This document shows, piece by piece, positions 26,038 to 28,763 of a DNA stretch of 28,763 bases. Origin of the DNA: DATDPY01 sp964395765 (GTDB lineage: Bacteria; Bacteroidota; Bacteroidia; Cytophagales; Cyclobacteriaceae); the NCBI GenBank assembly GCA_964395765.1, contig CAYNCU010000019.1, positions 1-28,763 of the forward strand. Direction: 5' to 3'. Each line of letters begins with the position of its first letter. Position 1 is the stretch's first letter. The notes beneath the pieces are model-generated. The model was not told the DNA's origin. It saw only the letters and a program-made list of their open reading frames with translations, and made no database searches. The position numbers and the translations under genes were made by a program.

Positions 26038-27216
26038 ATGAAACAGCTAACTAAAAAAATCATTTGTTTAATGTTTCTTTCCCTGGTGTTATTAATTATT
26101 ACCAACAGTTGTAAGAAAGATGATACGATCCAACCAATTACTACAGGTAATTCACCTCAATTAAAAACTCCCGGCGATACGACTCAATCAAAACATGTAG
26201 GTTATACATCTATTGCCTCAGCTGATTTTCACACCCTGGCTCTGACAACAGACGGTTCACTTTGGGCATGGGGTTCAAATAGCAATGGTCAATTAGGGGA
26301 TGGCACCCATGTGGATCGGAATTCACCTGAGAAAATAGGTACGGGATATGCGGCCATTGCAGCAGGTGGCGTACATTCCTTAGCCCTGAAAATGGATGGT
26401 ACTTTATGGGCATGGGGATGGAACTATAATGGCGAGTTGGGAGACGGCACATATATGGATAAAAACTTACCCGCAAAGATTGGATCCGACTATGCCGATA
26501 TTGCTGCGGGCGCGGATTATTCTTTAGCCGTGAAAACAGATGGCTCACTATGGTCCTGGGGGTCAAACGCCTATGGACAGTTAGGTGATGGCACTACTAA
26601 AAACAGAAACCTACCTGAGCAAATAGGAACCGGATATGCAAAGATTGCTGCTAGCAAAAATCACTCCCTCGCTCTTAAAACTGACGGTACATTGTGGGCA
26701 TGGGGACTGAATGATAGTGGTCAGTTAGGAGATGGCACAACGGTCAATAGGAATAAACCTGTAAAAATAGGTTCCGGTTTTCTAACGATTGCGACAGGGG
26801 GCTATCACTCTCTGGCTCTGAAAACAGATGGCTCACTATGGGTTTGGGGATTTAACGCCTTTGGCGAATTAGGTGATGGCAATTGGCTGGATGTACACAC
26901 ACCAAAGCAGATTGGACAAGGATTTATAGCGATTGCTGCGGGTGGACTTCATTCTCTGGCACTGGAAAAGGACGGTTCACTGTGGGGCTGGGGAAAGAAT
27001 GGTAATGGCGAATTAGGGAATGGTACCACAGAAAATATAAATACACCTGTTCAAATTGGCTCAGGATATTTATTGATTGCTGCAGGTTATAGGTTTTCCA
27101 TTGCTATTAAAACTGACCGGACTCTGTGGGCATGGGGTGTAAATGATAGCGGTCAGTTAGGTGACGGAACAATGGATGATAAAGAAATGCCTGAACAGAT
27201 TAGTTCCGATAAATAA
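26038..27216 (+). CDS. RCC1-repeat beta-propeller lipoprotein
   Basis: The ATG at 26038 gives 392 residues; the in-frame TTG two codons earlier is less likely. The lipoprotein signal is MKQLTKKIICLMFLSLVLLI followed by ITNSCKKDD with the lipid Cys. From about residue 55 there are seven repeats of 48 residues each, of the form GYxxIAAGxxHSLALKTDGS, then LWAWGxNxxGQLGDGT and a closing PxxIG. Seven RCC1 repeats make one complete seven-bladed propeller, with no other domain. It is probably anchored to a membrane facing the periplasm or outside, where propellers usually bind proteins or glycans; the ligand is unknown. A cut-down relative follows 34 bases later. Confidence 0.9.
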   Translation: MKQLTKKIICLMFLSLVLLIITNSCKKDDTIQPITTGNSPQLKTPGDTTQSKHVGYTSIASADFHTLALTTDGSLWAWGSNSNGQLGDGTHVDRNSPEKIGTGYAAIAAGGVHSLALKMDGTLWAWGWNYNGELGDGTYMDKNLPAKIGSDYADIAAGADYSLAVKTDGSLWSWGSNAYGQLGDGTTKNRNLPEQIGTGYAKIAASKNHSLALKTDGTLWAWGLNDSGQLGDGTTVNRNKPVKIGSGFLTIATGGYHSLALKTDGSLWVWGFNAFGELGDGNWLDVHTPKQIGQGFIAIAAGGLHSLALEKDGSLWGWGKNGNGELGNGTTENINTPVQIGSGYLLIAAGYRFSIAIKTDRTLWAWGVNDSGQLGDGTMDDKEMPEQISSDK

Positions 27217-27250
27217 TTATGTTTCTCAGTTTAATATAATTTATAATGAT

Positions 27251-27505
27251 ATGAAAAAGAAAAACAGAATTTGGATTTATATATTATTTATTCCGGGAGT
27301 TTTTTTAATTCTTACTAACAGTTGTAAAAAGGAGGATGAACCGGTCCCCGCGCAACCAGTTTATGCGAAAATTGAGGCAAGTGAGACTTACTCATTAGCA
27401 TTGAAAAAAGACGGCTCTCTGTGGGGTTGGGGATGGAATTCGCTTAGCCGGTCAGGGTCCGGTTTATTGTTAAATAACAATAAACCACTTGACTTTGGCC
27501 CTTAA
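27251..27505 (+). pseudogene. Truncated RCC1-repeat lipoprotein remnant
   Basis: The ATG at 27251 opens a lipoprotein signal very like that of the preceding gene (PGVFLILTNSCKKEDEP). It leads into one RCC1 repeat (YAKIEASETYSLALKKDGSL, then WGWGWN), a degenerate repeat end (NNNKPLDFGP) and a stop after 84 residues. One blade cannot make a propeller, so it is most likely the stump of a tandem duplicate that lost the rest, perhaps when the insertion element arrived just downstream. A longer frame from 27161 overlaps the previous gene and is not preferred. It could still be made as a short lipoprotein. Confidence 0.7.
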
Positions 27506-27517
27506 CTATACTCGGAT

Positions 27518-27555
27518 AAAAAAGAGCTTAATATTTTGATTTTAGGCTTTTTTTT
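27518..27555. terminator. Terminator-like hairpin between the RCC1 remnant and the AbrB-like gene
   Basis: Bases 27518-27531 (aaaaaagagcttaa) pair with 27542-27555 (ttaggctttttttt) over 14 positions, including two G-U pairs on the plus-strand RNA, and end in eight T. It would stop read-through from the RCC1 genes toward the transposase genes. Confidence 0.65.
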
Positions 27556-27566
27556 ATGATTTTTAT

Positions 27567-27586
27567 ATCTAGTTACATAACTAGAT
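27567..27586. promoter_or_regulatory. Perfect 9-bp palindrome, candidate operator
   Basis: ATCTAGTTA-CA-TAACTAGAT is a perfect inverted repeat with a 2-base centre, ending 10 bases before the ATG at 27597. The position and symmetry fit binding by a dimeric regulator, most simply the AbrB-like product of the next gene. Confidence 0.55.
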
Positions 27587-27596
27587 TGATACTATT

Positions 27597-27803
27597 ATGG
27601 GATACCCAACTAAGATTCAGCGAATCAAAAGAGCGAAGAGTGAACAATGGTATGTTAACTTTCCATCCGCTGTTGCTCAAGCCATTGAATTCAATCAAGG
27701 CGAAGTAGTTGAATGGATCATTGACGATCATCAACGTTTAGTGTTAAAACGGAGTGATGAGGCAGTTGCCCCGTTGAAAAAAAAACTGCCCAAAAAAACC
27801 TGA
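27597..27803 (+). CDS. AbrB/SpoVT-like DNA-binding protein linked to a transposase
   Basis: The 68-residue protein shows the swapped-hairpin pattern of the AbrB/MazE/SpoVT group: PTKIQRIKRAKSEQWYVNFP, SAVAQAIEFNQGEVVEWIID, then HQRLVLKRSD, followed by a basic tail (PLKKKLPKKT). Members bind palindromic DNA as dimers and act as antitoxins or transition-state regulators. No toxin gene follows; instead its TGA overlaps the ATG of a transposase (TGATG, 27801-27805), giving tight translational coupling. It is probably an accessory gene of the insertion element that may limit transposase expression or help bind element DNA. A perfect palindrome lies just upstream of its start. Confidence 0.75.
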   Translation: MGYPTKIQRIKRAKSEQWYVNFPSAVAQAIEFNQGEVVEWIIDDHQRLVLKRSDEAVAPLKKKLPKKT

Positions 27804-28763
27804 TGGAAGAATTTGAAAATTTTTTCATCCGCAGCCATGCAGCCTTTAAACAATCCCGAACTGCTAAACGAGCTTTGGAATTGGGTTATGGATTGATCAA
27901 TTGTATGGGACGTCATACGATAACAGGCATGCTGACTGCCAGTGGACAACAATTTAAGGATTGGACAGCCAATTATCGTTTATTTGATGGAGATCGCATG
28001 GATGTTGGTGAGATGTTTTCGGTAATTCGCCAAGAACTCATCGATAACCAGTGGCCTGATCCAAAGCCCATCTATGCCCATATGGATGATACCAATACGC
28101 GGAAAAGAGGTAAAAGAATTGCCGGTACTTCCTGGATGAGGGATCCGTTAGGACCACCTTTCCATACTAATTTTATCTGGGGGCAGCGATTTATTCAACT
28201 TTCTGTATCACTACCCGCTCATAGTGGAGCGGCTCCTTCCAGAACCATCCCTATAGACTTTCACCATTGTCCAACTATCAAAAAACCTAAAAAATCCGAT
28301 GATACTCGCACTTGGGAAGTCTATAAGGAAAGAAGAAAAATGGCCCGGTTAAGTCAGGCAGGCAGCAATCGTATTAACCTCTTAAGAGAAAATCTCGACC
28401 GAGAAGGCGCCCAACTACGCCAATTGATTCTTAGTGTAGATGGTAGTTATACCAATGAAACAGTTATCAAACAACTGCCTGAAAACACCATTTTGATCGG
28501 ACGGATAAGAAAAGATTGTTGTTTATATCAATTACCGGAATTTTCTCAATACAGTGTTGGCAGAAATCGGGTATATGGGACACAGCTTCCCACCCCCGAA
28601 CAGATCCGGCAATCCGATCAATACCCATGGCAAGAAGTCGTGGCATGGGCCGCTGGCAAAACACATACCTTTAATGTGAAAATTATTCGTGACATTCGTT
28701 GGAGAAAGGCCGGTAACAAAAATCTGCAACTCGTTGTGGTTCGTCCACTGGGTTACCGGCTAA
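27803..28763 (+). CDS. DDE transposase (IS4/IS701-like), partial
   Basis: The frame starts at the ATG overlapping the AbrB-like stop and is still open at the window edge after 320 residues. It shows a DDE transposase of the IS4/IS701 type: the first catalytic Asp in AHMDDTNTRKRGKRIAG (Asp95 or Asp96), and the second in ILSVDGSYTNETVI (Asp213). The Glu, usually about 100 or more residues further on, should lie at or beyond the edge. The N-terminus (residues 1-60) has a helical domain before the first Asp. It would cut and paste the element using terminal inverted repeats; the right end is outside the window, so the repeats cannot be defined. Confidence 0.85.
   Translation, partial: MEEFENFFIRSHAAFKQSRTAKRALELGYGLINCMGRHTITGMLTASGQQFKDWTANYRLFDGDRMDVGEMFSVIRQELIDNQWPDPKPIYAHMDDTNTRKRGKRIAGTSWMRDPLGPPFHTNFIWGQRFIQLSVSLPAHSGAAPSRTIPIDFHHCPTIKKPKKSDDTRTWEVYKERRKMARLSQAGSNRINLLRENLDREGAQLRQLILSVDGSYTNETVIKQLPENTILIGRIRKDCCLYQLPEFSQYSVGRNRVYGTQLPTPEQIRQSDQYPWQEVVAWAAGKTHTFNVKIIRDIRWRKAGNKNLQLVVVRPLGYRL

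Larger units (their letters stand above)
27510..28763 (+). mobile_element. Left part of a probable insertion element with an accessory AbrB-like gene
   Basis: The element contains the AbrB-like gene and the partial transposase, and begins somewhere between the RCC1 remnant stop (27505) and the palindrome at 27567. The exact left boundary is a guess, because the right terminal inverted repeat and target duplication are beyond the window. The truncated RCC1 gene next to it fits an insertion or later deletion at its edge. Confidence 0.5.

Noticed and set aside
27597..27803. Antitoxin of a toxin-antitoxin pair
   Set aside because: The fold fits an AbrB/MazE antitoxin, but the gene that overlaps it is a DDE transposase, not a toxin, so a TA module is not supported.

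Overview
The window reads as a chromosomal stretch of a Bacteroidota bacterium, probably environmental. The clues are a DPP7-type S46 peptidase, a FISUMP-domain lipoprotein, MacB/FtsX permeases with an N-terminal prefix domain, an AraC regulator with a membrane sensor half, several short lipoproteins with a Cys after a hydrophobic stretch, and almost no Shine-Dalgarno sequences before the start codons. The sequence is moderately AT-rich with AT-rich gaps. No tRNA, rRNA or CRISPR array was seen.

Layout. 1-5007 (minus) is a tripartite heavy-metal efflux operon in the order CzcA-like RND pump, TolC-like outer-membrane protein, then periplasmic adaptor (cut by the window edge). Divergent from it is an AIF/ferredoxin-reductase-like flavoprotein (5296-6474, plus), which converges on a haloalkane-dehalogenase-like hydrolase (6640-7566, minus). 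Next comes a secreted DPP7-like dipeptidyl peptidase (7741-9786) with a strong terminator, then a gap holding a short array of palindromic repeats (9971-10116). A PadR regulator overlaps a large FtsX permease gene that is split by a frameshift (10244-13259). Then follow secreted proteins of unclear function: a hydrolase-fold protein lacking the nucleophile Ser (13362-14849), a CsgG/LpoB-like protein, a small secreted protein and a FISUMP lipoprotein (15138-17660).

17675-20606 (minus) is a possible four-gene unit: cupin, Mpo1/DUF962 membrane protein, AraC-type regulator with a membrane domain, and a TPR plus DUF1579-like secreted protein. 20978-22258 is a phosphatidylserine decarboxylase-family protein that looks like a lipoprotein. 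It shares a bidirectional terminator with the convergent katG catalase-peroxidase (22391-24628). The 1.4 kb after katG is mostly non-coding, with a cluster of hairpins at 24829-24934 and a 49-residue single-membrane-segment ORF.

The right end (26038-28763) has a seven-repeat RCC1 propeller lipoprotein, a second RCC1 lipoprotein cut down to one repeat, a terminator, and the left part of a probable insertion element: a small AbrB/SpoVT-like protein whose stop overlaps the start of an IS4/IS701-like DDE transposase (cut by the window edge). A perfect 9-bp palindrome lies 10 bases before the AbrB-like start. No complete new defence or metabolic system was recognised. The most unusual items are the AbrB-transposase pair with its palindrome, the lipoprotein decarboxylase, the two hydrolase-fold proteins with missing catalytic residues, and the two non-coding repeat/hairpin clusters.
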